Source: Clostridium septicum (GTDB lineage Bacteria > Bacillota > Clostridia > Clostridiales > Clostridiaceae). Taken from it: DNA of 64,000 nucleotides. The DNA lies in NCBI RefSeq assembly GCF_003606265.1, contig NZ_CP023671.1:3100001-3164000 (forward strand), given 5' to 3'. This document shows positions 26,896-36,095 of this stretch, piece after piece. Numbering within the stretch: position 1 is the first letter of the stretch; each line of letters starts with the position of its first letter. The notes below the pieces were generated by a model, which was given only the letters and a program-made list of their open reading frames with translations, was not told where the DNA came from and did no database searches. The translations under genes were made by a program, and so were the position numbers.

Positions 26896-28239
26896 ATGAA
26901 ATTAGAAATGAATAAGAATGAATTAAGAAGATTTTTATTACATGCACCTCAAGATAAGGTTATGAAATATATAGAAGGTGCTCATCCAGTAGATATACTA
27001 GATGTATTAAGAGAAAATATAGATGAAAGAAAAGATATATTAAATAGATTATCAGAGAAATTTATAGCATCTATTATAGATGAAGCTGATGCAGAAGAAA
27101 AATATCATATACTTATGGAATTTTCAGAAAATAAGCAGAAAAATATTGTTGAAGAAATGTCATCAGATGAATTAACTGATTTACTTGGAATATTAGATGA
27201 AAGTCAAGCAAATAAAATTTTAGCTAAAATGACAGCAGAAGATGCAAGAATGGTTCGCCAACTTTTAAGCTATGATCCAGATACAGCTGCAGGTATAATG
27301 GCTACAGAGTTTATATCAGTAAAAGATAATATGACAGTTAGAGAAACTTTAAAATATTTGCAAGAAACATCTAAAGAAGCAGAAAATATATATGATTTAT
27401 ATGTAATTGATTCTTTAGATAAGTTAAAAGGTGTAGTTTCACTAAGAGATATAGTTACTAGTAATTTTGACACTTTAATTTCAGATATAGTTCAAGAAAA
27501 TTTAGTAAGTATTCCTTATGATATGGATCAAGAAGAAGTTGGACATATATTTGAAAAATATGGTTATTTAACAATTCCAGTTGTAGATACTTTTAATAGA
27601 CTTTTAGGTATAGTAACAGTAGATGATGTAATGCAAATTTTAAGGGATGAAAATACAGAAGATATTCATCGTCTTGGAGGCGTAGCAGAAGGTGAAAAAA
27701 TTAATGGAACATTATCAGAATCTGTTAAAAGTAGATTGCCATGGTTATTTATAAATCTTTTAACTGCTATACTAGCTTCTTCAATAGTTGGAATATTTGA
27801 AGGAACTATTGAAAAAGTTGTTTCATTAGCAACATTTATGCCTATAGTTGCAGGTATGGGAGGAAATGCTGGTACTCAAACTTTAACAATAATAGTTAGA
27901 GGATTAGCTTTAGGAGAGTTAAATTATAAAAATGTAAAACGTGTTTTATTTAAAGAAATTGGAATTGGTGTTATTACTGGACTAGTAATAGGATTGTTAA
28001 TTGCAATTCTAGGATATATATGGGAAGGAAAAGTTATATTTGGAGTTGTAATAGGAATTGCCATGCTTTTAAATATGATTATTGCAACTATTTCAGGTTT
28101 CCTAGTACCTGTTATATTAAAGAAACTTAAAGTAGACCCAGCCTTAGCATCATCAGTGTTTGTTACTACATTTACAGATGTATTAGGATTTTTCTTCTTC
28201 CTAGGCTTAGCAACAGTATTTATTGGTTATTTAATGTAA
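26896..28239 (+). CDS. mgtE: Magnesium transporter MgtE
   Basis: A 447-residue Mg2+ channel/transporter. An N-terminal helical superhelix (about 1-130) includes LLSYDPDTAAGIMATEFISV. Paired CBS domains (about 135-255) follow, then the linker helix and five membrane helices from about 285. The pore region contains PIVAGMGGNAGTQTLTIIVR. In known MgtE the cytosolic domains close the pore when Mg2+ is high. ATG 26896 has AAAAGGGG upstream. Expression should be controlled by the M-box RNA and possibly by the leader ORF 14 bases upstream. Confidence 0.97.
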   Translation: MKLEMNKNELRRFLLHAPQDKVMKYIEGAHPVDILDVLRENIDERKDILNRLSEKFIASIIDEADAEEKYHILMEFSENKQKNIVEEMSSDELTDLLGILDESQANKILAKMTAEDARMVRQLLSYDPDTAAGIMATEFISVKDNMTVRETLKYLQETSKEAENIYDLYVIDSLDKLKGVVSLRDIVTSNFDTLISDIVQENLVSIPYDMDQEEVGHIFEKYGYLTIPVVDTFNRLLGIVTVDDVMQILRDENTEDIHRLGGVAEGEKINGTLSESVKSRLPWLFINLLTAILASSIVGIFEGTIEKVVSLATFMPIVAGMGGNAGTQTLTIIVRGLALGELNYKNVKRVLFKEIGIGVITGLVIGLLIAILGYIWEGKVIFGVVIGIAMLLNMIIATISGFLVPVILKKLKVDPALASSVFVTTFTDVLGFFFFLGLATVFIGYLM

Positions 28240-28250
28240 ATATTATACAA

Positions 28251-28279
28251 TTTACATTGATACATAAATATAGTATAAT
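28251..28279 (+). promoter_or_regulatory. Promoter of the fluoride-riboswitch transcript
   Basis: TTTACA at 28251-28256 and TATAAT at 28274-28279 with 17-bp spacing, placed about 15 bp before the aptamer. Confidence 0.72.
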
Positions 28280-28294
28280 TAATTTATTATAAAT

Positions 28295-28340
28295 AGGTGA
28301 TGGAGTTCGCCTTTAAATGCTTAAGAAGCTAATGACTCCT
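28295..28340 (+). ncRNA. Fluoride (crcB) riboswitch
   Basis: AGGTGATGGAGTTCGCC, then AAATGC, then AAGAAGCTAATGACTCCTAC reproduces the compact fluoride-aptamer consensus closely. GGAGT at 28302-28306 and ACTCC at 28335-28339 would form the aptamer pseudoknot. ACTCC is also part of the 5' arm of the following terminator, so fluoride binding should prevent termination and switch the downstream gene on. Confidence 0.93.
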
Positions 28341-28373
28341 ACTCTTTATTAAAGAGTAGGAGTCTATTTTTTT
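28334..28373 (+). terminator. Fluoride riboswitch terminator
   Basis: A 14-bp perfect stem (28334-28347 with 28351-28364) is followed by a T-run; the 5' arm overlaps the aptamer's pseudoknot partner. Confidence 0.92.
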
Positions 28374-28411
28374 GCAAAATATAAGAAATATAAATAAAAA
28401 GGAGTAGAGAT

Positions 28412-29617
28412 ATGACAATTATAATTATTATTTTAAGTTTAATATTTATTGGTATTTTATCATCATTAAGTGGACAGATTATAGAGAAAATAAAATTACC
28501 TTCGTTAATAGGAATGATGATATCAGGAATGATTTTAGGACCATCATTTTTAAATATAATACCAAAAGAAGTAATAAATATTTCACCAGCAATAAAGGAT
28601 ATAGCATTAGTAACAGTATTGTTTATTGGGGGTCTTGGAATAAGTTTAAATCAAATGAAAGAAATAGGACGTCCAGCTATTTTATTAAGCATAATTCCGG
28701 CAACTTTAGAGGGAATTACAATAGCTTTATTATCAAGATATTTTCTAAATTTTACTTTTATACAAGGAGCAATTCTAGGTTTTATAATTGCAGCAGTAAG
28801 TCCAGCAGTATTAGTACCATCTATGATATCTCTTATAAATAGAAAACTTGGTGAAAACAAATCAATTCCACAAATGTTATTAGTTGGTGCATCAGCAGAT
28901 GATACAATTGCAATTACATTATTTACAACATTTTTAGGCGTATATTTACAAGGGATAAATGGAAAAAATATTTCTATAGTGAAACAATTAAGTTTTATAC
29001 CTATTACAATAATATTAAGTATATTAATTGGATGGATATTAGCTAAATTAACATCATATATTTTCAAAAATATAAGTAAATCTTTTATAAAGGTTTTGAT
29101 AGCATATTTTATATGCATTATTATGAGAGTTATTGAACAAAATTTTAAAATAGAGATTTTTAATTCTTTATTGACTATTATGATTTATGGATTTTTTCTA
29201 AGAAATTATGTAGAAGAGATTTCAAAAGAGATACTTAATATAATGAATAAAATATGGGCTATAGGGAAAATATATCTATTTACTTTTGTAGGAATGGCAA
29301 TTAACCCTAAATTAGTAGGGAATTTTTTTATAATTGGAGTTATAATGTTAATCTTTTCTTTAAGTATTAGATCATTAGGTGTATTAATATCACTTATAGG
29401 CACAAATCTTAACAAAAAGGAAAAATTATTTTGTATAATTGCATATTTACCTAAGGCTACGGTTCAATCTGCAAAAGCTGGAATTCCTCTTCAAATGGGA
29501 GTATTGGGAGGAGATGTAATGCAGGCTATAGCAATTTTAAGTGTTTTAATAACTGCACCTATAGGAGCAATTGGGATTAAACTAACAGCAGAGAAGTATT
29601 TAGAGAAGGCTAAATGA
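28412..29617 (+). CDS. Fluoride-riboswitch-controlled cation/proton antiporter
   Basis: A 401-residue membrane protein of the monovalent cation:proton antiporter superfamily (Na_H_Exchanger fold), with about 12 hydrophobic helices. LPSLIGMMISGMILGP near the N-terminus and VGASADDTIAI near residue 160 match family hallmarks; the paired Asp are expected to carry ions. The fluoride riboswitch about 70 bases upstream implies induction by fluoride. Antiporters of this family are among known fluoride-riboswitch genes, besides CrcB/Fluc and EriC-F. Whether it moves Na+, H+ or fluoride itself is not decided by sequence. AAAGGAG precedes the ATG. Confidence 0.88.
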   Translation: MTIIIIILSLIFIGILSSLSGQIIEKIKLPSLIGMMISGMILGPSFLNIIPKEVINISPAIKDIALVTVLFIGGLGISLNQMKEIGRPAILLSIIPATLEGITIALLSRYFLNFTFIQGAILGFIIAAVSPAVLVPSMISLINRKLGENKSIPQMLLVGASADDTIAITLFTTFLGVYLQGINGKNISIVKQLSFIPITIILSILIGWILAKLTSYIFKNISKSFIKVLIAYFICIIMRVIEQNFKIEIFNSLLTIMIYGFFLRNYVEEISKEILNIMNKIWAIGKIYLFTFVGMAINPKLVGNFFIIGVIMLIFSLSIRSLGVLISLIGTNLNKKEKLFCIIAYLPKATVQSAKAGIPLQMGVLGGDVMQAIAILSVLITAPIGAIGIKLTAEKYLEKAK

Positions 29618-29745
29618 TTTAATTAATAAAATTAGAAATAAATTTAATAAAAACTAAAAAAATGGTATAAAATTACAAAACATGTGGTAAAATGAATAAG
29701 TATTGAAATTGTTACTATAAAAAATAATTTAGGAGAGTGATATTA

Positions 29746-29883
29746 ATGGCAAAAAATAATTTATCTTTTCAATGTAATAAGTGTGGACATATTTTAAACA
29801 GTACAGAAAAAAATAGTTTAGTTATGTGTCCAGAGTGTAAAAATATAAAGAAAGTGGAGAATTTTAATTATGTGGAAGGATAA
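29746..29883 (+). CDS. Small zinc-ribbon protein
   Basis: A 45-residue protein with two Cys pairs, CNKCGH and CPECKN, 19 residues apart, forming a zinc ribbon. AGGAGAG lies six to seven bases before ATG 29746. A terminator follows immediately. Such tiny zinc-ribbon proteins are common in clostridia; function unknown. Confidence 0.72.
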   Translation: MAKNNLSFQCNKCGHILNSTEKNSLVMCPECKNIKKVENFNYVEG

Positions 29884-29884
29884 G

Positions 29885-29921
29885 AAAAAGTAGTAGATTT
29901 AAAAAATCTACTACTTTTTTA
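29885..29921. terminator. Bidirectional terminator before the two-component genes
   Basis: A stem of about 15 bp (29885-29900 with 29904-29920) has A- and T-runs at the ends, between converging genes. Confidence 0.87.
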
Positions 29922-31430
29922 TTAAAAATCTTCTAGTTCTTCTTTAGATTCATTAAGAGAAAAAGTAAATTTAACTCCAGAAAGGGTATTTTCTATTAAA
30001 TATTTACTTTTATGGTTTATAAGTATTCTTTTAACAATGGCTAATCCAAGGCCATTGCTATTATCTGTTCTTGTTCTTGCTTTATCTAACCTATAAAATT
30101 TTGCATAAATATTTTCAAGTTCATCTTCTGGAATATGGGAACCTGTGTTTTCTATAGAAATAATATATTTATTATCATTTTTATTAAGAGAAATAATTAC
30201 CTTTTCATTAGCTGGACTATACTTAAAAGCATTAGTTAATAAGTTGGTAAAAACCTGCTCTAATTGAAATATATCACCAGTTACATAAGCGTAAGGCAAA
30301 GTGTTTTCAAATATAACATCTATAGATTTGGATTGGAATTCTAAAGACAAACTTTTTGTAACTTTTTTAATTAATCTTATTATATTAAAATCTTCTAAAT
30401 GAAGTTCAATAGTTTCGGACTCTAATTTAGAAAGTTCAAGCATATTAGAAACAAGTTTACTCATTTTTTTTGATTCATCTATTATTGTATCTAAATATAC
30501 TATAGCATTTTCACCTTCTACAATACCGTCTTTTAATCCTTCAGCATATCCTTCAATAATACCAATAGGAGTCTTTAATTCATGAGAAACTCCAGCTACA
30601 AAGTCCTTTCGTAAAGTCTCAAGTTTTCTTTCTTTTTCTATATCTTTTTCTAATTGTTTATTTTTTTGTTTTAGGTCTTCCAATGCATTATTAAGGTTAG
30701 AGGATAAGAAATTTAATGTTTTAGCAAGGTTACCAATTTCATCTTCTGAATTAACCTCACATTTAACACTAAAATCCATTGAAGACATCTTCTTTGCTAC
30801 TTTATTAATTTTGACAAGGGGCTTTGTAATTAAATTTACATAAATTGAGGATAAAATTATCCCTATTATACTGAAGCCTACAACTAAATATTTATAAAAA
30901 TCTTTTATAACTAATCCAGCTTCTTGAATAGGTTGTATAGAAGACACAGAAATAATAATGGAATCATTTTTATATTTTAATGACATAGGAGATACTATAC
31001 CTATTTTTTTAGATCCACTACTTTCATTTTCAAAAATAGTTTGTTTAGTTTCTCCAGTAGAAATAACATCATAAATAAGTTCTTTATTATTAATAAGCTC
31101 AGCACAGAATTGAGTTAATGTTCTTAAATCATCAACTCCTTTTCTATAATCTGATAAATAGCTAAGTTCACCATTTACAGAGAATATAGCTATTCTAGAG
31201 TTATTTTCCTGTTCATATCTAGATAAAGCAGATTTAAGTGTTTCTTCACTATATATCTGAAATGAATATAACTCTTTAAATTTATTTACTTCATTAGCTA
31301 AATCTCTAGTTTTATGTTTTAAATAATATTGTTCAAAAAATGTTACTTGAAAAAATACACTAGAGAGTATAACTAAAAGAATTAGTCCGAAAGTAATTGT
31401 AAATAGTTTTTTTGATATAGTTTTATTCAT
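29922..31430 (-). CDS. Membrane sensor histidine kinase
   Basis: A 502-residue sensor kinase. Membrane helix 1 covers about residues 8-30. An extracellular sensor of about 150 residues follows, then helix 2 (about 180-200) and a HAMP linker. The HisKA domain has VAGVSHELKTPIGIIEGYAE (phosphorylated His). The ATPase domain has TNLLTNAFKYSP and DNSNGLGLAIVKRI. The start is ATG 31430; it overlaps the last eight bases of the regulator gene (ATGAATAA), which suggests translational coupling. The signal is unknown, and no obvious target operon is adjacent. Confidence 0.93.
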   Translation of the reverse strand: MNKTISKKLFTITFGLILLVILSSVFFQVTFFEQYYLKHKTRDLANEVNKFKELYSFQIYSEETLKSALSRYEQENNSRIAIFSVNGELSYLSDYRKGVDDLRTLTQFCAELINNKELIYDVISTGETKQTIFENESSGSKKIGIVSPMSLKYKNDSIIISVSSIQPIQEAGLVIKDFYKYLVVGFSIIGIILSSIYVNLITKPLVKINKVAKKMSSMDFSVKCEVNSEDEIGNLAKTLNFLSSNLNNALEDLKQKNKQLEKDIEKERKLETLRKDFVAGVSHELKTPIGIIEGYAEGLKDGIVEGENAIVYLDTIIDESKKMSKLVSNMLELSKLESETIELHLEDFNIIRLIKKVTKSLSLEFQSKSIDVIFENTLPYAYVTGDIFQLEQVFTNLLTNAFKYSPANEKVIISLNKNDNKYIISIENTGSHIPEDELENIYAKFYRLDKARTRTDNSNGLGLAIVKRILINHKSKYLIENTLSGVKFTFSLNESKEELEDF

Positions 31431-32100
31431 GTTTACTTTCAAAACGATAACCACTTCCTCTAACAGTAACAATAAGATTAGCTTTATCTCCAAGTTTTTC
31501 TCTAAGTCTTTTGACATTTGTATCTACAGTTCGTATATCACCGTAATAATCTATACCCCAAACATGATCTAAAATATTATCTCTCGAAAGAGCAATGCCT
31601 TCATTGTCAGCAAGATATGTTATAAGTTCGAATTCTTTAGGAGAAAGGTTAACTAAGTTTCCATTTATTTTAACTTCATGGGAAAGTCTATTTATTGTTA
31701 ATCCACTAAAATTTTTATTGTTTGTATCTGATATTTCAGAAGTTCTTTTAAGTAATGCTTTAACTTTAGCAATAAGAACTTTAGGGGAGAAAGGTTTAGT
31801 TATATAATCATCAGCTCCCATTTCGTATCCAAAAAGCTTATCTTCTTCTTGACCTTTAGCAGTAAGAAGTATTACAGGAACATCAGAAGACTTTCTTATA
31901 ATTTCTAGGACTGTTATACCATCAACTTTAGGCATCATAATATCTAATATAACTAAATCAATTTTATTATTAGAAAAAGCATTTATTCCTTCGTCTCCAT
32001 CGCTAGCTTCTATTATATGAAATCCTTCTTTAAGGAAATAATCTCTAAGTAGAAATCTTATTCTTAATTCGTCTTCAACAATTAGAATGTTTTTTTGCAT
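31423..32100 (-). CDS. OmpR/PhoB-family response regulator
   Basis: A 225-residue response regulator. The receiver domain has the acidic pair in IVEDELRIR, the phosphorylated Asp in DLVILDIMMPKVDG, and the Lys in YITKPFSPKVL. A winged-helix DNA-binding domain (about 130-225) ends LIVTVRGSGYRFESK. ATG 32100 has AAGGAG seven bases upstream; an earlier in-frame start at 32145 would bypass this site. It is first in the operon with the kinase. Confidence 0.95.
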   Translation of the reverse strand: MQKNILIVEDELRIRFLLRDYFLKEGFHIIEASDGDEGINAFSNNKIDLVILDIMMPKVDGITVLEIIRKSSDVPVILLTAKGQEEDKLFGYEMGADDYITKPFSPKVLIAKVKALLKRTSEISDTNNKNFSGLTINRLSHEVKINGNLVNLSPKEFELITYLADNEGIALSRDNILDHVWGIDYYGDIRTVDTNVKRLREKLGDKANLIVTVRGSGYRFESKHE

Positions 32101-32170
32101 GATATACTCCTTTAAAATTTTATTTATTATAATTATAATTCCCAAATTAAAAAGGGTAAAGAGTAAATAA

Positions 32171-32204
32171 TCCTAAAAATAGAAATAAACTTCTATTTTT
32201 AGGA
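32171..32204 (-). terminator. Perfect hairpin upstream of the two-component operon
   Basis: 14-bp complementary arms (CCTAAAAATAGAA and its complement) close a short loop. It begins about ten bases past the stop of the small minus-strand frame at 32214-32348 and could end that transcript; the T-run is weak. Confidence 0.5.
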
Positions 32205-32213
32205 TTATGAATA

Positions 32214-32348
32214 TTATTTTAATTCATCTATTGAATAAGATTGTAGGTTGAAATTATTATAATCCATAGAAATTCTATTCAATGACAGTCTTTTAATAAA
32301 TTTTAATAATGTATTCGCGTATTTGAAGAAAATCAGAATCCAATACAT
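32214..32348 (-). CDS. Possible 44-residue basic peptide
   Basis: An open minus-strand frame from ATG 32348 to TAA 32214, containing WILIFFKYANTLLKFIKRLS. A hydrophobic-basic first half is followed by a polar end. It has no good ribosome site, but a strong hairpin follows its stop and TTGTTA/TAAAAT-like promoter elements lie upstream. Otherwise 32101-32475 shows nothing. It could be a decayed or chance frame. Confidence 0.22.
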   Translation of the reverse strand: MYWILIFFKYANTLLKFIKRLSLNRISMDYNNFNLQSYSIDELK

Positions 32349-32475
32349 GATAGGATATGTTACTTTTAGGATCTATGAATATATTTTAACATATAAAGTT
32401 TTATAACAAGAAATCTGTTTATAAAGTATAAGAAATAATATATAATCATAATATTAGTTAAAGAGTAAGGAATAG

Positions 32476-33726
32476 GTGCAAGGATATATGTTAAAACTGA
32501 ATTTTGATGTTAAAAGACATCTTTTAGATAATGGGTTAGAAGTAATTACAATAAAAAAGGATACAAAAATAGCAGCAATAAATGTAGGGATTAAAGTGGG
32601 ATCACTTTATGAAAATGGTGATGAGAAAGGAATATCTCATTTTATTGAACACATGCTTTTTAAGGGCACTAAAAATAGAAGTAATGAAGAAATTAATGAA
32701 GCATTAGAATTTTTAGGTGGAGAGTATAATGCATATACAGATTATGCAGTAACAGTTTATACTATAAGTTGTTTAGAGGAAGAAATAAAGAATGCTATAG
32801 AAATATTAGGAGATATGATAGTAGCATCAACATTTAGTGAAGAAGAAGTTGAAAAAGAAAGAGGAGTAATATTAGCTGAAATAAGGACTGGAAAAGATGA
32901 TGTAGAAGATTTTAGTTTTAAAAAAACTAATGAAATTGCTTTTAAAAAAAGTCCTTTGAGGTATGATGTTGCAGGATTAGATAAAACAGTTAAGAAGTTT
33001 ATAAGAAATGATTTAATAGAGTATTATAATAAATATTATGTGGCTAATAATTCAGTAATTACAATAGTATCTTCATTTGAGCATGAAGAAGCTCTTTTAG
33101 AAGTAAAAAAAAGATTTGGTAATTGGAAAAAAGGAGATGTAGAAAAACTGAAGGTAATAGAAGAAGAAAATAATCCAATAAAATTTGTAACAAATAAAGA
33201 AAATATTGAGCAAAGTACAATAACTTATTTATATACTTTTTATGGACTAGATAGAAATCTAGAATTACCTTTTAGAATTTTAAATCATAGATTAGGTGAA
33301 AGTGCAAACTCTTTATTATTTAGAGAAGTTAGAGAAAAAAGAGGACTTGCATATGATATATATACTAATTTAGACATGACAAAAGGTGTAAAAACATTTT
33401 CTATATATACAGCAGTAAGTGAAGAAGATATAGAAAGTGCTTTAGAAGCAATTGATGAAACTATTTTAGGTGTTAAAAATGGAAGTATAGAAATTGGTGA
33501 GCGTGACTTAAATCTTATGAAAAAGATTCATAAAACTGCAGTAATTACTACACTTGAAGATCCAGCAGAACTTTGTAATTACATGTTACATCAAGCTTTA
33601 GATGAAGAAGATTTATATGAATTTGTTAATGATATGGATAAACTTAATGAATTAGATATAAATAAAATTTATGATGTTGCAAATAAAGTTTTAGAAAAAC
33701 CAACAATTCATATTTTAAAATCTTAA
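32476..33726 (+). CDS. M16-family zinc peptidase
   Basis: A peptidase of about 412-416 residues of the insulinase/processing-peptidase family. The inverted zinc motif HFIEHMLFKGT (HxxEH) lies near residue 60, with the downstream Glu around ERGVILAEIRTG. The C-terminal half contains REVREKRGLAYDIYT, the R/Y region that contacts substrate. Start choice is uncertain: GTG 32476 has AAGGA just upstream, while ATG 32488 has AAGGA very close to it. Single-chain members like this usually act as dimers on peptides. RecX follows directly. Confidence 0.9.
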   Translation: MQGYMLKLNFDVKRHLLDNGLEVITIKKDTKIAAINVGIKVGSLYENGDEKGISHFIEHMLFKGTKNRSNEEINEALEFLGGEYNAYTDYAVTVYTISCLEEEIKNAIEILGDMIVASTFSEEEVEKERGVILAEIRTGKDDVEDFSFKKTNEIAFKKSPLRYDVAGLDKTVKKFIRNDLIEYYNKYYVANNSVITIVSSFEHEEALLEVKKRFGNWKKGDVEKLKVIEEENNPIKFVTNKENIEQSTITYLYTFYGLDRNLELPFRILNHRLGESANSLLFREVREKRGLAYDIYTNLDMTKGVKTFSIYTAVSEEDIESALEAIDETILGVKNGSIEIGERDLNLMKKIHKTAVITTLEDPAELCNYMLHQALDEEDLYEFVNDMDKLNELDINKIYDVANKVLEKPTIHILKS

Positions 33727-33742
33727 TAAGGTGGGAATAATT

Positions 33743-34381
33743 ATGAATGTTATAACAAAAATTGAGGTGCAAAAGAGAAATAAAGATAGAGTAAATATAT
33801 ATATAAATGAAGAATATGCCTTTTCATTAAGTTCAGAACTAGTATATAAAGAAGGTTTAAAGTTAAAACAAACAATAGATATAGATAAAATAAAAAAAGT
33901 GGCAAAAGAAGATAGTTATATTAAATGCAAGGAGGCAGCACTTAGAATAGTTGAAAAAACTTATAAAACTCAGAAAGAGATTAAAGATAAATTGTTTTTA
34001 AAGGGTTATGATGAAAATACAATAGATAGAACTATAGAATTTTTAGAGGAATACAATTTTATAGATGATAAGAATTATACAAGAATGTATGTAAGTGATA
34101 AAATAAAAAAGCAAGGTGCTAATAAAATAAAATATGAACTTACTAAAAAAGGTGTTAGTGAAGAATTAATAAAAGATCAAATATCAAATATTGATAAGGA
34201 TTCAGAAAAAGAAGTTGCATATTTACTTGCTGAAAAGAAATACAGTATATTAAAAAAAAGAGAAGGAGATAAGTATAAATTATCTCAAAAATTATATAGA
34301 TTTTTAATTTCAAAAGGATATGAATATGATATTGTATCAGAAATAGTTAAGAAAATTGTAAATAACGAAGAAATATATTAA
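33743..34381 (+). CDS. recX: Regulatory protein RecX
   Basis: A 212-residue protein of the RecX family, which binds RecA filaments and limits their activity. Typical helical repeat features are visible: ALRIVEKTYKTQKEIKDKL, GYDENTIDRTIEFLEEYNFI and DDKNYTRMYVSDKIKKQGAN. The start is ATG 33743, with AAGGTGG about eight bases before it. It is packed 16 bases after the M16 gene and 11 bases before the next gene, so probably one operon. recA is not in the window. Confidence 0.92.
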   Translation: MNVITKIEVQKRNKDRVNIYINEEYAFSLSSELVYKEGLKLKQTIDIDKIKKVAKEDSYIKCKEAALRIVEKTYKTQKEIKDKLFLKGYDENTIDRTIEFLEEYNFIDDKNYTRMYVSDKIKKQGANKIKYELTKKGVSEELIKDQISNIDKDSEKEVAYLLAEKKYSILKKREGDKYKLSQKLYRFLISKGYEYDIVSEIVKKIVNNEEIY

Positions 34382-34392
34382 GGAGGATATAC

Positions 34393-35463
34393 ATGAGTAC
34401 TTATTTAGCTTATGGGCTATGCCTTTTTATAATTATATGGGCAATTAAGGGGAGTACTAGTGCATCACTTCAAGAAAAAAACTCTAAATATGCTTTAGAT
34501 AGACTGATTTATTATTTTTCAATATTTATTTCACTTATAATATTGATGTTAAATTTAGATAGACTTATTATTAAAATATTAGAGATACAAAATAACTATC
34601 TACATATAGGTAATATTAATAATAAGTTATTTAATATTGTTGCTTTAGCAATGATTTTTTTCTTAATACAGATTATAATATATCAATTTTTAAAGTTTTT
34701 ATCTAGTCCTCTTGTTAAAGGGTATTCAAAGTTACTTTCAGGAGGATTAGTTAAAGTAATAGCATCCTCATTTATATTTGGTATTTTGAAAGGTTTTGTA
34801 ATTATACTTATATTATTTGTTGCAGTAATAACTTTTAATAATACTATAAATAGAGGAATTAAGCTTAATCTTTTTAGTGATATAAGTGCGTATTGCAAAT
34901 TAGAAAAGCTTATTTCGGCAAATAGACCAATAATTTTAAATAATGATATAAAAGATTATGCATCAGTAAATTCAAATTTTATTGTTTACTATAATGGAGT
35001 TACCCTAGAGGAAGGAATAAAATCAACAAAGGAAATTGATAATAAAGCTATTGAATTAACTTCTAATGCTAAAACAGATAGAGAAAAAGCAAAGAATATA
35101 TATTCTTGGATTGGAAGCAACATAGAGTATGATTTTTATAAAGCAGAAAAGGCTTTAAACAATGAAAAGCTTTCAAAAAGTGGAGCTAAAGAGGCTTTTG
35201 AAAGTAGAGTAGGCATATGTTTTGATTATGCATGTCTTTATGTAGCAATGGCAAAAAAAGCAAATCTAGGAGTTAGGCTTGTTACAGGTCAAGGATTTGA
35301 TGGCAAAAACTTTGGTCCTCATGCATGGAATGAAGTTTATTTGAAAGATGAGGGCAAATGGATAAAGGTTGATCCAACATTTTATAAATCAGGAGATTAT
35401 TTTGACACCATAGATTTTGATAAAGAGCATATAAAGGAATCTATAGCAGGAGAATGGAAATAA
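34393..35463 (+). CDS. Membrane protein with transglutaminase-like domain
   Basis: A 356-residue protein with about three to four membrane helices in the first 165 residues, followed by an outside transglutaminase-like cysteine-protease fold. The presumed triad is Cys in SRVGICFDYACLYVAMAKKA, His in GPHAWNEVYL and Asp in KVDPTFY. Such proteins are thought to act on extracellular or cell-wall proteins. AAGGAGG precedes the ATG. It is the last gene of the M16-recX run. Confidence 0.86.
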   Translation: MSTYLAYGLCLFIIIWAIKGSTSASLQEKNSKYALDRLIYYFSIFISLIILMLNLDRLIIKILEIQNNYLHIGNINNKLFNIVALAMIFFLIQIIIYQFLKFLSSPLVKGYSKLLSGGLVKVIASSFIFGILKGFVIILILFVAVITFNNTINRGIKLNLFSDISAYCKLEKLISANRPIILNNDIKDYASVNSNFIVYYNGVTLEEGIKSTKEIDNKAIELTSNAKTDREKAKNIYSWIGSNIEYDFYKAEKALNNEKLSKSGAKEAFESRVGICFDYACLYVAMAKKANLGVRLVTGQGFDGKNFGPHAWNEVYLKDEGKWIKVDPTFYKSGDYFDTIDFDKEHIKESIAGEWK

Positions 35464-35465
35464 AA

Positions 35466-35494
35466 AAAGCCTTATTATAGGGCTTTCTTTTTTT
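35466..35494 (+). terminator. Terminator after the transglutaminase-like gene
   Basis: A 7-bp stem (35466-35472 with 35479-35486) and a long T-run; it overlaps the 3' end of the converging TPR gene. Confidence 0.78.
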
Positions 35495-35831
35495 TAGACA
35501 TAATTAATTTAATTGCTTTTTCACAGTCGTTATCACTATCATCTAATGACCATGCTATATTAAAATAAATTAAAGCTTTATTAGTATCTTCAAGCATAGC
35601 ATAACAATAAGCTAAATTAAAAAAATATTTACTTTCTTTTTGAAGTTCAAGAGCTTTTTTTATCATAGAAATAGCATTATTAAAATCTTTTAATTTTATG
35701 TAGCAAACACCAGAATTATATAAAGAGCAAGCTACATTTTCATATTTATCAATAGATAATTTATAACAATCTATAGCATTTTTATATTCTTTTAAGTTAT
35801 AAAATCTATTACCTTCATTAAAATAATCCAC
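35475..35831 (-). CDS. Tetratricopeptide repeat protein
   Basis: A 118-residue protein made of about three TPR units (for example YNSGVCYIKLKDFNNAISMI and FFNLAYCYAMLEDTNKALIY). TPR folds bind other proteins; no further domain is present. The start is GTG 35831 with GGAGG six bases upstream. It converges with the preceding operon. Confidence 0.85.
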   Translation of the reverse strand: MDYFNEGNRFYNLKEYKNAIDCYKLSIDKYENVACSLYNSGVCYIKLKDFNNAISMIKKALELQKESKYFFNLAYCYAMLEDTNKALIYFNIAWSLDDSDNDCEKAIKLIMSKKKKAL

Positions 35832-36095
35832 TACAAACCTCCAAATATAGGAAAAAATATTTTATATATTTTAATTATAGACTATATATTAAAAATATAT
35901 TCAGTAAAATATTTTTAAATTAAAGAATAAATTATAATGTATTCTTTAATTTAAATCTATACAGCTTTAAATATCTCCTCAAGTAAAGGTTTTCGACAAA
36001 GTTTTTAAATTCCCCTTTATTTTTTAGCAGTTCTCTAATATAATATACTTATGTTTCTATTAATGTAACGGAATTTAATGAGCGGGAGAGATAGT

